From: Okeania sp. SIO3B5
GTDB taxonomy: Bacteria > Cyanobacteriota > Cyanobacteriia > Cyanobacteriales > Microcoleaceae
Direction of reading: 5' to 3'
DNA: 50,263 nucleotides
NCBI RefSeq assembly: GCF_010692555.1
Contig: NZ_JAAHHG010000031.1
Location: 1-50,263 of the forward strand
The position numbers and the translations under genes were made by a program. The notes below the pieces were generated by a model, which worked only from the letters and a program-made list of their open reading frames with translations, had not been told where the DNA came from and ran no database searches. Positions within the stretch are counted from its first letter, which is position 1; each line of letters begins with the position of its first letter. Below, piece after piece: positions 16,684 to 25,739 of this stretch.

Positions 16684-16916
16684 TAACTTCCCCTCCTGGG
16701 AGCTAGGGGTGGGTTGACTCCTAAGTAATTAAGATTAATATTATACATTAATTCAGCAACGCCGATTTTAGCTTAATCGAATCTGGAGGCATATAAAAAT
16801 GGAATCAAACTACAATTCTAATAATCAAACCGTACGAAAAAAACTGTAGAAAATTGTAACAACTTTTATCTTGATATTGGATTAACCAATATTGGCGCTC
16901 TCGGCACAGCTCACTA
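16684..16916. other. intergenic, with a 16-codon ORF of doubtful status
   Basis: Starting at about 16688 is a CCCCTCCTGGGAG...GGGGTGGGTT repeat. At 16800 an ATG with GGAGG 9-13 nt upstream opens a 16-codon ORF (MESNYNSNNQTVRKKL). It lies just outside a decayed tnpB element and I see no reason to call it a gene. Confidence 0.35.
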
Positions 16917-16944
16917 TTCCCTCGGCAGTAAATGCCTCTGGGAA
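16917..16944 (-). ncRNA. hairpin at the right end of the decayed tnpB element
   Basis: On the minus strand TTCCC...GGCA pairs with TGCC...GGGAA, just past the tnpB stop. This is the position where TnpB elements encode the omega-RNA terminal stem. Function is inferred from position only. Confidence 0.4.
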
Positions 16945-16953
16945 TTTCTTATC

Positions 16954-18075
16954 TTATATTTGAAGACTGCCATTAACATCAGCATTAATGACTATACCAG
17001 TTGCACTCCTGAACAAACCACGTTTGACTCGTTTACCTACATAAGTTCTATGTTTACAAGGTTTTTCTAAGTCAATAGCTGAAGTTTTACTGGTGTAACT
17101 TTCTTCCGTTTCAATGACTTTGATCCCAGCCAGTTGACACTTATAAGTTATCTGTTGAATTAGCTGAGAATGCGGTATTTGAGTAAAATTTTGGTTGTTT
17201 TTTTTGCCGATATTTGCGCCTTGTTTCCAGTTATCATTTTGGCCGATGACTACAATACCAATTCTGTTAGTGACTAAATAATTCACCACTAATTTACTGG
17301 TGTTATGCAGATAATTCTCGACAAAACGATTTCGGTGATAGGTTAATGCTTCAATCTTACGGCTCGTTTTTTTCTGTCCCTTGAGAACACTTTGATACTT
17401 AGCTTTTCGCTTGTTATATAGTTGATTGACGCTTTTTAGTGGCTGACCATTAACTAGCATAGGTTTAACACCGGGCTTGTTTGTAGATAGAGCTACCTTA
17501 CTGTCAATTCCTAGGTCAATTCCGGCTACATATGTTGAGTCTATTTGTGGCTGATGTTTTTTTTCACGCCACTACTTCAATTATATAGCAGCTAGTAGCA
17601 GGTACTATCCTCACTTCGATGACAGTATCCACAACTACAGGTATGCATGATTTCACTCATGGATAAGTGACAAATACCATCTAAAAGAGGGGCTTTATAG
17701 ACTGATTATGCATGAATATATAACTACATTCCTACCTTGAGTTTTATTTTTATACTTTGGTATTTTGGGTTTACCTAAAAACTTCCCTGGATGCTTTGAC
17801 CATTCAATGATTGCCTGAAAATAACCACGCCAAGTGGCAACCAAGCATTTGATTATTTGTTTTGATACCTTGGTTGGTAAGGATCTGTAAGCATCACTAT
17901 CTTTGGTTGCATGGTAGAGTTTGGTTAAATCTAGACTTTTTGAACACTTGAAAAAATGCTGACGACAGTAATAATTAGCCAAATTATACAAGTTTTTTGA
18001 CTTAAAGGCTAACTCATCACACACTCGCCAAAAGTTATGTGTTCGTTTAATAATATGTCTGTCAACAAGTCGCAT
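16954..18075 (-). pseudogene. tnpB: decayed tnpB (IS605/IS607-type RNA-guided nuclease)
   Basis: The N-terminal part (18075-17695, 'MRLVDRHIIKRTHNFW' through 'GKPKIPKYKNKTQGRNVV') and the C-terminal part (about 17569-16954) are separated by ~125 bp with stops and frame changes. In that gap 'RIVPATSCYIIEVV' and then the RuvC 'YVAGIDLGID' can still be read in different frames. The C-terminal part holds 'IVVIGQNDNWKQG', 'IETEESYTSKTSAID' and ends at 'GRVKRGLFRS...INADVNGSLQI'-like sequence. The zinc-ribbon cysteines are partly missing. The element's left side abuts the 5'-truncated dynamin-like gene at about 18170, so its insertion may have truncated that gene. Confidence 0.85.
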
Positions 18076-18169
18076 TCACATGAATTATTTCCTAAGCTTT
18101 GGTTACCTGTTTAATATTAACACACTTTTCTACTTCTAGCAACTATTTTATACAATTTTCATTCAACAG

Positions 18170-19318
18170 TTAATCACCCCAGGAACATTCACGGATTATA
18201 GAAAAGTTCAATTAACTTTAGTCACCGATCTGAAAAATTTGCGAGAGTTTTCTCAAAAACTCAACTTACAAAAATCAATTTTCTTGATTGATGATGTTCT
18301 AGAACGTGTTCAAAAAAACTCTTTCTCAGTTGCAGTTGTTGGAGAATTCAAAAGAGGAAAAAGCACTTTCATTAATGCTTTGTTAAGTAAAGAGATACTA
18401 CCAGCAGATGTTAATCCTTGTTCTGCAACTCTCAACCGCGTGACCTATGGAGTTAAACCATTAGTACAGATTAAATTCCGAGATGGTGGAATTGAAGAAG
18501 TAGCTATTGATAAATTAGCTGACTATGTTACCAAACTAACACCAGAGTCAGAGGAAACTGCTGCTAATGTAAAAGAAGCAGTAGTTTACTATCCAGTGCA
18601 TTATTGTCAGAATAATGTCGATATTATTGATACACCTGGATTAAATGATGAAGCTAATATGACTGAGGTAACACTTTCGGTGCTACCGGAAGTGGATGCA
18701 GCTATTATGGTTGTGATGGCTCAATCTCCTTTTTCTCAATTTGAGAAAGAATTTGTCGAAACAAAATTACTGACAAACGATCTAGGTCGGATAATCTTTG
18801 TTGTAACAGGAATCGATCGTTACAACAGTCCTGAAGATGCTGAGAAAGGAATTAAGTATATCCGAGATCGTATCCAGAAAATGACGACAAATAGAGCTAA
18901 AGAACAATATGGCGAAGATTCTCCAGAATATGAAGTATATTATAAAAAAAATTGGAACTCCAAAGGTGTTTGGTCTTTCTGCTTACCAAGCGTTACAAGC
19001 AAAGCGCAACGATGATAATGCTCTACTAACTCAAAGTCGCTTTTCAGAATTTAAAACAGCTTTAGAGAAATTTCTCACCCAAGAAAGAGGGGCGACCTTT
19101 TTACAAGTTCCACTTAATCGGGCGATCGCTTCAGGGGCAGATGGATAATACTCAACATCAACTATTTGAATTGCGTGAGAAACGTTCGCGGCAAGAAACT
19201 TTAACTGAACAAGAGCGTCAAGGTATCAAACAAATGAAAACTGAGACTCAGAGAATTTTAGACAATGCGCAACGATTATCTCAGCAACTCGTTCAGCAGG
19301 TCAATCTAATTGATGAGT
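18170..19318 (+). pseudogene. dynamin-like GTPase, decayed copy
   Basis: The translation is closely similar to residues ~930-1378 of the fusion protein at 20911. Similarity begins at 'TFTDYRK' (about 18185), with no ATG; an ORF could only start at TTG 18239. G1 is 'GEFKRGKSTF', G3 'DIIDTPGLN' and G4-like 'VVTGIDRY'. A frameshift in the A-run near 18945-18952 moves the frame. After 19148 a stop and a deletion of most of the helical region follow, then 'MKTETQRILDNAQRLSQQL' (to 19318), which corresponds to the last residues of the intact protein. The decayed tnpB lies immediately upstream. Confidence 0.85.
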
Positions 19319-19387
19319 AGTGGATGTCGCGCAAGTCTTCAGAAGTCAGAAATAATTTCTGACTAAATTTTAACAGCATTTAGGAAT

Positions 19388-19506
19388 AGACATCTCTAGA
19401 AAAAAGGGAGTAGGGACGTTGCATGCAACATCCCTACAGAGTAGGGGGAAAGAATTGATTATTTCTGTAGCATAATTGATTTTATTTGTTATTATTAGAG
19501 ATGTCT
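19388..19506. mobile_element. element with AGACATCTCTAGAA inverted ends
   Basis: AGACATCTCTA (19388) is inverted as AGAGATGTCT (ending 19506), with AAT on both sides. The interior contains a GTAGGGACGTTGCATGCAAC palindrome. A related element frames the nested repeats at 34513-34870. Confidence 0.65.
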
Positions 19507-19558
19507 AATGTTCTAACCTCAATGTTTAGTAGACTAACACTGATAACTGATAACTAAA

Positions 19559-20914
19559 ATGACAGATTTAAAAGAATTTCGTAGAGCTACAAATCCTAAT
19601 AAAGCTCTCAATATAGAAAATGCTCAAGATAAAGCATATTACATTGACTTTGCTTCAGTGCGAGGAGGTAAAGTTATTACTAAACTCAAAAATAAAATTA
19701 CCGTTTTTGATACTGACGAACCTACTTGTAGTCTTTTTACAGGACATATTGGTTGTGGCAAATCTACAGAATTATTACGACTTAAAGTAGAATTAGAAAA
19801 TAAAAATTTTCATGTTGTTTATTTTGAGTCAAGTGAAGATTTAGACGTTGGTGATGTTGATCTTATTGATGTACTCCTAGTGATTGCTCGTCGTATCAGT
19901 GAAAATTTAGAGGAAAATCAAATTAAGCTAGAAGCAACAGGTTTGAAAAAGTTGATTAAAGATGTTTGGCAAGGTTTGAATGCAGAAGTTAAAGGTTTAG
20001 AAATAGGCATTCCCAAATTAGGAAAAATAGGAGGAGGAACTACTAATAAAGAAGGAGAATTTTCTTTATCATTTGGCATTGGTAAGATTACGATGATGGC
20101 AAAAAGTGACCAGAAGCTACGTCAGCAACTTAACCAATATTTAGGACCTCAAAAAATTGACTTAATTAAAACAATTAATCAGGAATTATTAGAACCTGCG
20201 ATCGCCAAGCTCAAACAAAAGGGCAAAGAAGGATTAGTCGTAATTGTGGATAACCTAGACCGAATTGACAATACAGTTAAATCTTTTGGGATACCTCAGC
20301 AGGAATATCTATTTATCGATCAGGGAGAATTCCTCAAAGGTTTAAATTGTCACTTAGTCTATACCATGCCTCTCTCTCTAATGTTCTCCAATGATTTTGG
20401 CAGACTTGAGAACAGATTTGGGGAAGCTCCTGATGTTTTACCCATGGTTCCTGTAAAGTTTAAGAATGGCAAAAACCATAAAGAAGGAATGGAGCTACTA
20501 CAAAAGATGGTATTAGCGCGAGTTTTTCCTAATATTGAACCAGAACAACGTCTCCACAAAATTACAGAAATTTTTGATTCTACTGAGACTTTGGAGCGTT
20601 TATGTCGTGTCAGCGGTGGTCATGTGCGGGACTTATTAAGCCTTTTAAGTACATTAATTATGGAAGAAATGCAATTACCTCTTTCTGGGAAAGTATTAGA
20701 AACTGTCATTCGTACTCGCCGAAATAAAAGGACTATGGCTATTTCCGATCAAGAATGGGAGTTATTGCGTCAAGTAAAGCAACGAAAAAAGGTCAGTGAT
20801 GATATAGGTTATCAAAAGCTCATTCGCAGTCATTTTGTCTTTGAATATATAGAAAATGATGAATCTTGGTTTGATATTAATCCTATTTTGGCAGAAGCAC
20901 TTGAATTACAATGA
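19559..20914 (+). CDS. AAA-type P-loop ATPase paired with the nSTAND-dynamin protein
   Basis: This 451-residue protein has Walker A 'GHIGCGKST' (G62-T70), a long insert, and Walker B 'LVVIVDNLDRID' (D231). 'DLISLL'-type helices and 'RVSGGHVRDLLSLLSTL' follow at about 345-365, like sensor-2/lid elements of AAA or KAP-like ATPases. The C-terminal ~60 residues look like a winged helix ('QEWELLRQVKQRKKVSD'). I recognise the broad type (cyanobacterial AAA ATPases beside large STAND proteins) but no specific function. Its stop overlaps the next start (ATGA at 20911-20914), so the two proteins are translationally coupled and probably act together. Confidence 0.85.
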   Translation: MTDLKEFRRATNPNKALNIENAQDKAYYIDFASVRGGKVITKLKNKITVFDTDEPTCSLFTGHIGCGKSTELLRLKVELENKNFHVVYFESSEDLDVGDVDLIDVLLVIARRISENLEENQIKLEATGLKKLIKDVWQGLNAEVKGLEIGIPKLGKIGGGTTNKEGEFSLSFGIGKITMMAKSDQKLRQQLNQYLGPQKIDLIKTINQELLEPAIAKLKQKGKEGLVVIVDNLDRIDNTVKSFGIPQQEYLFIDQGEFLKGLNCHLVYTMPLSLMFSNDFGRLENRFGEAPDVLPMVPVKFKNGKNHKEGMELLQKMVLARVFPNIEPEQRLHKITEIFDSTETLERLCRVSGGHVRDLLSLLSTLIMEEMQLPLSGKVLETVIRTRRNKRTMAISDQEWELLRQVKQRKKVSDDIGYQKLIRSHFVFEYIENDESWFDINPILAEALELQ

Positions 20915-23900
20915 TGAATGAATCACAGAAAAGGTTAAATATTACGGATGAACAAGAAAGCTCTCTCAAGAAATTAGCCTCAACAATAGAGGATTTTCAG
21001 GGAGAGTTTATGTTAATTTTTGCCCATTGTAATTATACGGGTTTAAGGGAGCGCTTAGTTCAACGTCTACAAGAATTTTGTTTAGTTGAAACAGTAGTTA
21101 TTCAGCCATTGGATATTACTTTGTATACAACTATTCAAACTCAAATTACAGGAAAAAAACCATTAGCTGTGATGGTTTTGGGGTTAGAAACTGTGATTAA
21201 CCTTCGGCAGATGTTAGCATCAGCAGATCAAGTCCGGGAGGAGTTCCAGAAAAACTTTCATTTCCCTTTAATATTATGGGTTGACGATCGAGTCCAAGTC
21301 GAATTCATGGACTCAGCCCCTAATTTTGATAATTGGGGAATAACGAAAGAATTTACGATTACAAAGGAAGAACTAGCCATTATTTTGAAAGATAAAGCCG
21401 AAGAGTTTTTTACTCATAATTCCCCACAACTAACTCATGGTGAAGCTTTAGCACTAGAAGTAGAAATAGAAGCGGCACAGAGAGATTTTCACAGTGCAGA
21501 AGACCTAGAGTTAGAAGCAAATTTACAATCTTTATTAGGCTTTGTTAAAGATATTAATAAGAAAAGAGATAGTGCTTTAGAGCATTATCAAAAAGGGTTT
21601 GAGGTTTGGCAACAACTTGGTAATTTAGAAAGACAAGGAACAATACTGAGTAAAATTGCTTTTTGTTATTATCTGCAAGCTTTTAAACAACCACTTGAGC
21701 ATCCAGATTGGCAAAAGACTAGAAATTATTTAGAACAAGCACTACAGGCTTGGGAACAGGCAAAAAGACCAGATTTAATGGCTGATTCTATTACTAAATT
21801 AGGTAGAATTTTTAGGAAGCTAGAAGACTGGGAAAAGCTTAAAGAATTTGCTAAAAAAGCTTTAGAATGGCATCAAAAGGGTATGATAATTTCAGGAAGA
21901 ATAGAAGATTATACTTTTCTGGCTGAAGTAGCTTTAGTCCAAGAGCAATGGGAGAAAGCAATTAATTTAGCTCAAGAATCTCTAAAACTTCACCCACCAA
22001 TAGAATCAGAAAATCAGGTAGTTATTCCAAGCTTTAGTAGATGTTATTTTATAAAAGCAAGAGCGCAACAACATTTAGGAAAGTATCAGGAAGCAATTGA
22101 AAACTTAGAAATTGCTGAACGTTCTATAGATACTAGATATAAAGTTTATTTGGTTCTTGATGTTCAATTATATCTAGATATTCTCTACAATTTACGTCAA
22201 CTCTACTTTGATAACCAAGAATATCGTAAAGCTTTTGAAATTAAGCAACGATCTCAAAGGACTAAATATAGATATGGTCGAAAGCCATTTATTGGTGCAA
22301 GTCACCTAGAAAGCAAAGAAATTTTAGCACCTACCTACTTAACTGGGAATGGCTTCCTAAATCTTCCTAGAGAAATAATTTCTTCAGGTCGCGATCAAGA
22401 TGTGAAAAATTTAGTGCAATGGGTTAAGCGAAAAGACAAAAAAGTAATTGTTATTTATGGCGTTTCTGGAGTAGGAAAAAGTTCTTTAATCAAGGCAGGA
22501 TTAGTGCCTAGTTTAGAACAAGAATTTATTGGTTTAGAAAAATTTATTCCTGTATATATTCGTAGTTATACTAATTGGCTGGAAGAGTTAGGAAAAAAAC
22601 TAAAAAAAGCTCTAGCAAAAAATGGGATTAACTTAACTAACCCTCTAAACTCTTCAGAATTTATTTTAGAACAATTACAAAAAAGTCAGTCCCAAAACCT
22701 GCGATTTGTTTTAATTTTTGACCAATTTGAGGAATTCTTTTTTATTGCTGATACAGAAGCACTGAGAAATGAATTGTTTGAATTTTTAGGAAAATGTTTA
22801 GATATTATTACTCTTAAGGTTATTTTTTCCTTGCGTCAAGATTATATCCATTTATTGCTGAATAGACCAGGAATGACAAAAATTAGTGATGATATTCTCA
22901 GCAAGAATGTCCTTTATGAAATTACTAATTTTTCTGTTGATACAGCAAAAAGTTTAATTGATAAATTAACTCAGCAATCTAATCTTCGTTTAGAAGAGGA
23001 TTTAATTGAGGAACTTGTTAAAGATTTGGGAGAAAAAGATGATCAAATACGTCCTATTGAGTTGCAAGTAGTGGGAGCGCAACTACAACAAGAGAAGATT
23101 ATTAATCTGGAACAATATCAGAAGTGTGGCAGTAAAGAAGAGTTAGTCAAGCGTTATTTAAAATCAGTTGTACAAGACTGCGGAAGAGAAAACGAAAAGC
23201 TAGCAAATTTAATTCTATTTTTGCTAACTAATGAAAAAGATAATAGACCACTGAAAACTCGTTTTGCATTAGAAAAAGAGTTGAAAGATTTAGGAGAGAA
23301 TCTAACTCTAGGAACTGAAAATTTAGATTTAGTTTTAGAGATTTTAGTAGCTTCTAGGTTGGTGTTTGAAATACCAGAAAATCCAGAAAACAGCTATCAA
23401 TTAGTTCATGATTATCTAGTTTATTTTATTCGTGAAGCACACGCTTCCAGATTTTTAGAGCAACTAGAAACAAGCAAAGAAATAAATAGACAAACTGAAG
23501 CAGAACTCCAAGAAACTCGTCAACAGTTAGAACAATTACTGGAAGTAGTTAAAAGGAATCGTCAACGTGCAGAACAAGAACGAAAACAAACCGAGCAGGT
23601 TAAAGAATGGCTAGAAAATGCTACATTTGAGGCACTGAATTCACCTTTTATGAGTCCCAAAGTTTCAGGTTTTACAGATTACAAAGAAACTTTAGAAATG
23701 GTGGTAAATAGTCTAGAGAAACTACAACAATTTTCCCAAAAATTTAAGTTAGAAAAATTAATTTTCTTGATTAATGATGTCCTAGAGGATGTTCAAACAA
23801 ATTCTTTTGCAGTCGCGGTTGTGGGAGAGTTTAAACGAGGTAAAAGTACCTTTATTAATGCTTTAATTGGTGAGGATATATTGCCAACAGATATTAATCC

Positions 23901-25047
23901 TTGTACTGCTACTGTTACTCGTGTTACCTATGGAATTAAACCTTTAGTGAAGGTAATATTTACAAGTGGTTTAGTGGAAGAAATAGCTACTGATAAGTTA
24001 TCTGATTATGTTACCCAACTAACACCAGAAGTAGAAAAAATTGCGGCTCATGTTAAAGAAGTAATAGTTTACCATCCAGTTAGTTATTGTCAGAATAATG
24101 TAGATATTATAGATACACCAGGGTTAAATAATGAACCTAATATGACAAATGCAGTGCTTTCAATACTGCCTAAAGTTGATGCAATTATTATGGTTATAAT
24201 GGCTCAAACTCCTCTTTCAAAATTTGAACAAGAATTTATAGAAACTAGGTTATTAAATAGCGATATAGTTCCAATCATTTTTGTCGTTACAGGAATTGAC
24301 CGCTATTCCAATTCAGAAGATGTTGAAAAAGCAATTCAGTATATCCGAAACCGTATTTCTCATCTAGTCATGGATAAAATCAAAGAAAAATATTCTGAGG
24401 ATTCTCCACTGTATGAAATTGATAGTAAAAAGCTTGCTACAATGAAAATTTATCCTCTTTCTGCTTATCAAGCTTTGCAAGCAAAAAAGAATTCTAATAA
24501 TCAACTTTTAATTCAAAGTCGCTTTCCTGAATTTGAGGAAGCTTTAGAGAAATTTCTAACTCAAGAAAGAGGAGGGGCTTTTTTACAAATTCCAATCAAT
24601 AGAATTATTCATTCAGCCAATGAGATTCTCAAAACTATTAGCCTTAAGCAAAATGCTTTAGATATCCAACAGAACAAGTTGCTGGATGATTATAAAAAGT
24701 TGTTTTCTGAGTTAAAAACTGAGGAAGACAGTCAAATATATTTTATTAACTTGATTAAGAAAGAACTTGAAGAAGAACATAAATATCAGCAAATCCCTGC
24801 TCAGGTACTTAACAAGATATTTCAACTTTTGGAAAAAGTTCAAGAACATGGAGATTCAAAACTAACTAAGATCAAAAATCTATTAAATGAACAGTATGCT
24901 AAACTCAAACAAGAAGAAATTCAACTCAAACCTCAACGGGAAGAACTGGATTATATGGCTGGTGAAACACAGATAATTCTGAGTAATTCCCTGCGCTTAT
25001 CTCAACGACTTAGACAACAAGTAAATATGGATGACTCAGAACTATAA
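20911..25047 (+). CDS. TPR-nSTAND NTPase-dynamin-like GTPase fusion
   Basis: This is a 1378-residue multidomain protein. Residues 1-185 are an alpha/beta domain ('FMLIFAHCNYTGLRERLVQRL') with no P-loop that I can see. About 190-450 are TPR-like helical repeats (for example 'KRDSALEHYQKGFEVWQQLG'). About 485-830 form an nSTAND1-type NTPase with GRDQDVKNL, Walker A 'GVSGVGKSSL' (517-526), Walker B 'LIFDQFEEFF' (D604) and 'FSLRQDY'. A Gln/Glu-rich coiled coil spans about 850-900. From about 930 is a dynamin-like GTPase with G1 'GEFKRGKST' (972-980), G3 'DTPGL' (D1068) and G4-like 'TGID' (1127-1130), then helical bundles to the end. STAND proteins sense ligands and oligomerise; dynamin domains remodel membranes. 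A membrane-acting immune or stress sensor is my inference. Confidence 0.88.
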   Translation: MMNESQKRLNITDEQESSLKKLASTIEDFQGEFMLIFAHCNYTGLRERLVQRLQEFCLVETVVIQPLDITLYTTIQTQITGKKPLAVMVLGLETVINLRQMLASADQVREEFQKNFHFPLILWVDDRVQVEFMDSAPNFDNWGITKEFTITKEELAIILKDKAEEFFTHNSPQLTHGEALALEVEIEAAQRDFHSAEDLELEANLQSLLGFVKDINKKRDSALEHYQKGFEVWQQLGNLERQGTILSKIAFCYYLQAFKQPLEHPDWQKTRNYLEQALQAWEQAKRPDLMADSITKLGRIFRKLEDWEKLKEFAKKALEWHQKGMIISGRIEDYTFLAEVALVQEQWEKAINLAQESLKLHPPIESENQVVIPSFSRCYFIKARAQQHLGKYQEAIENLEIAERSIDTRYKVYLVLDVQLYLDILYNLRQLYFDNQEYRKAFEIKQRSQRTKYRYGRKPFIGASHLESKEILAPTYLTGNGFLNLPREIISSGRDQDVKNLVQWVKRKDKKVIVIYGVSGVGKSSLIKAGLVPSLEQEFIGLEKFIPVYIRSYTNWLEELGKKLKKALAKNGINLTNPLNSSEFILEQLQKSQSQNLRFVLIFDQFEEFFFIADTEALRNELFEFLGKCLDIITLKVIFSLRQDYIHLLLNRPGMTKISDDILSKNVLYEITNFSVDTAKSLIDKLTQQSNLRLEEDLIEELVKDLGEKDDQIRPIELQVVGAQLQQEKIINLEQYQKCGSKEELVKRYLKSVVQDCGRENEKLANLILFLLTNEKDNRPLKTRFALEKELKDLGENLTLGTENLDLVLEILVASRLVFEIPENPENSYQLVHDYLVYFIREAHASRFLEQLETSKEINRQTEAELQETRQQLEQLLEVVKRNRQRAEQERKQTEQVKEWLENATFEALNSPFMSPKVSGFTDYKETLEMVVNSLEKLQQFSQKFKLEKLIFLINDVLEDVQTNSFAVAVVGEFKRGKSTFINALIGEDILPTDINPCTATVTRVTYGIKPLVKVIFTSGLVEEIATDKLSDYVTQLTPEVEKIAAHVKEVIVYHPVSYCQNNVDIIDTPGLNNEPNMTNAVLSILPKVDAIIMVIMAQTPLSKFEQEFIETRLLNSDIVPIIFVVTGIDRYSNSEDVEKAIQYIRNRISHLVMDKIKEKYSEDSPLYEIDSKKLATMKIYPLSAYQALQAKKNSNNQLLIQSRFPEFEEALEKFLTQERGGAFLQIPINRIIHSANEILKTISLKQNALDIQQNKLLDDYKKLFSELKTEEDSQIYFINLIKKELEEEHKYQQIPAQVLNKIFQLLEKVQEHGDSKLTKIKNLLNEQYAKLKQEEIQLKPQREELDYMAGETQIILSNSLRLSQRLRQQVNMDDSEL

Positions 25048-25069
25048 TAAATCCTAATCATGTACAATT

Positions 25070-25366
25070 ATGAATAATACAAATCAAATAGAAAAATCTC
25101 ATTTCTCGCCATTACTTAATTACAAGCAAACAGTTTTTAAATTATCAAACATTCTCAGAAAATTAAGAGAATATTCTGAAAAACTGAATCTAGAAAAGTC
25201 TATTCAACTAACTGACGATGTTCTACAAAGACTCGAAAATAATTCTTTTTCCATTGCTGTTTTTGGAGAATTTAAACGTGCTAAAAGTACCTTCATTAAT
25301 GCTCTATGGGGCGTTTCATGTCCCGAACAAAATGGCCATTCGCCCCTACTAACTTCTGACAACTGA
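25070..25366 (+). pseudogene. truncated dynamin-like GTPase
   Basis: It starts 22 bp after the fusion gene and reads like a dynamin N-terminus: 'ILRKLREYSEKLNLEKSI' then 'VFGEFKRAKSTFINAL'. The P-loop has GxxxxAKS rather than GxxxxGKS. Similarity stops at about 25309, where a GGGGCG...CGCCCCTAC palindrome is inserted, and the frame ends in repeat DNA. It is probably the remains of a third gene of the operon, since bacterial dynamins often come in pairs. Confidence 0.8.
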
Positions 25367-25493
25367 TAACTGATAACTGAAATGACGTGCGCATAGCACT
25401 ATACTCCTAGTTAAGCGAGTAGCCACAGTTGGAGTAAAAGCGAGCATTATCTATTACAAAAGCACCACAGGAAGGAGAAAAAAACTCTTATTA

Positions 25494-25619
25494 TATCATG
25501 TTCGGATAATCAGTTATAAAAAACCTTATCTCGTTTGAACCAATATTCCCTTCAGCATAGCTGCTTTCTGCCCTCTGCCTTCCTTTCTCCAAAGTATAAG
25601 TATTTAACCGAACATGATA
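25494..25619. mobile_element. MITE family A, copy 3
   Basis: TATCATGTTCGG and CCGAACATGATA ends carry matching changes on both arms. TTA flanks both sides (25491-25493 and 25620-25622). It lies between the truncated dynamin gene and the NRPS; the remaining sequence 25367-25493 has a CTGATAACTGATAACTG repeat and no gene. Confidence 0.88.
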
Positions 25620-25632
25620 TTAGTGATGGAGC

Positions 25633-25677
25633 GGGAATCCCGCACTGTCTCTTAGAGCAGCGTCGGGAGGATGTCAA
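25633..25677 (+). mobile_element. solo TnpB right end (omega-RNA tail) upstream of the NRPS
   Basis: GGGAATCCCGCACTGTCTC...GCAGCGTCGGGAGGATGTCAA is nearly identical to 44273-44318 but has no tnpB or left end nearby. One stem pair is broken (CACTG against CAGCG). It lies 62 bp before the first codon of the NRPS fragment. Confidence 0.7.
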
Positions 25678-25739
25678 GCTTGACTAAATTAGATTGATAT
25701 GAAAATATTACCTTTGTAGGATTAGCGGAAAAATGACTT

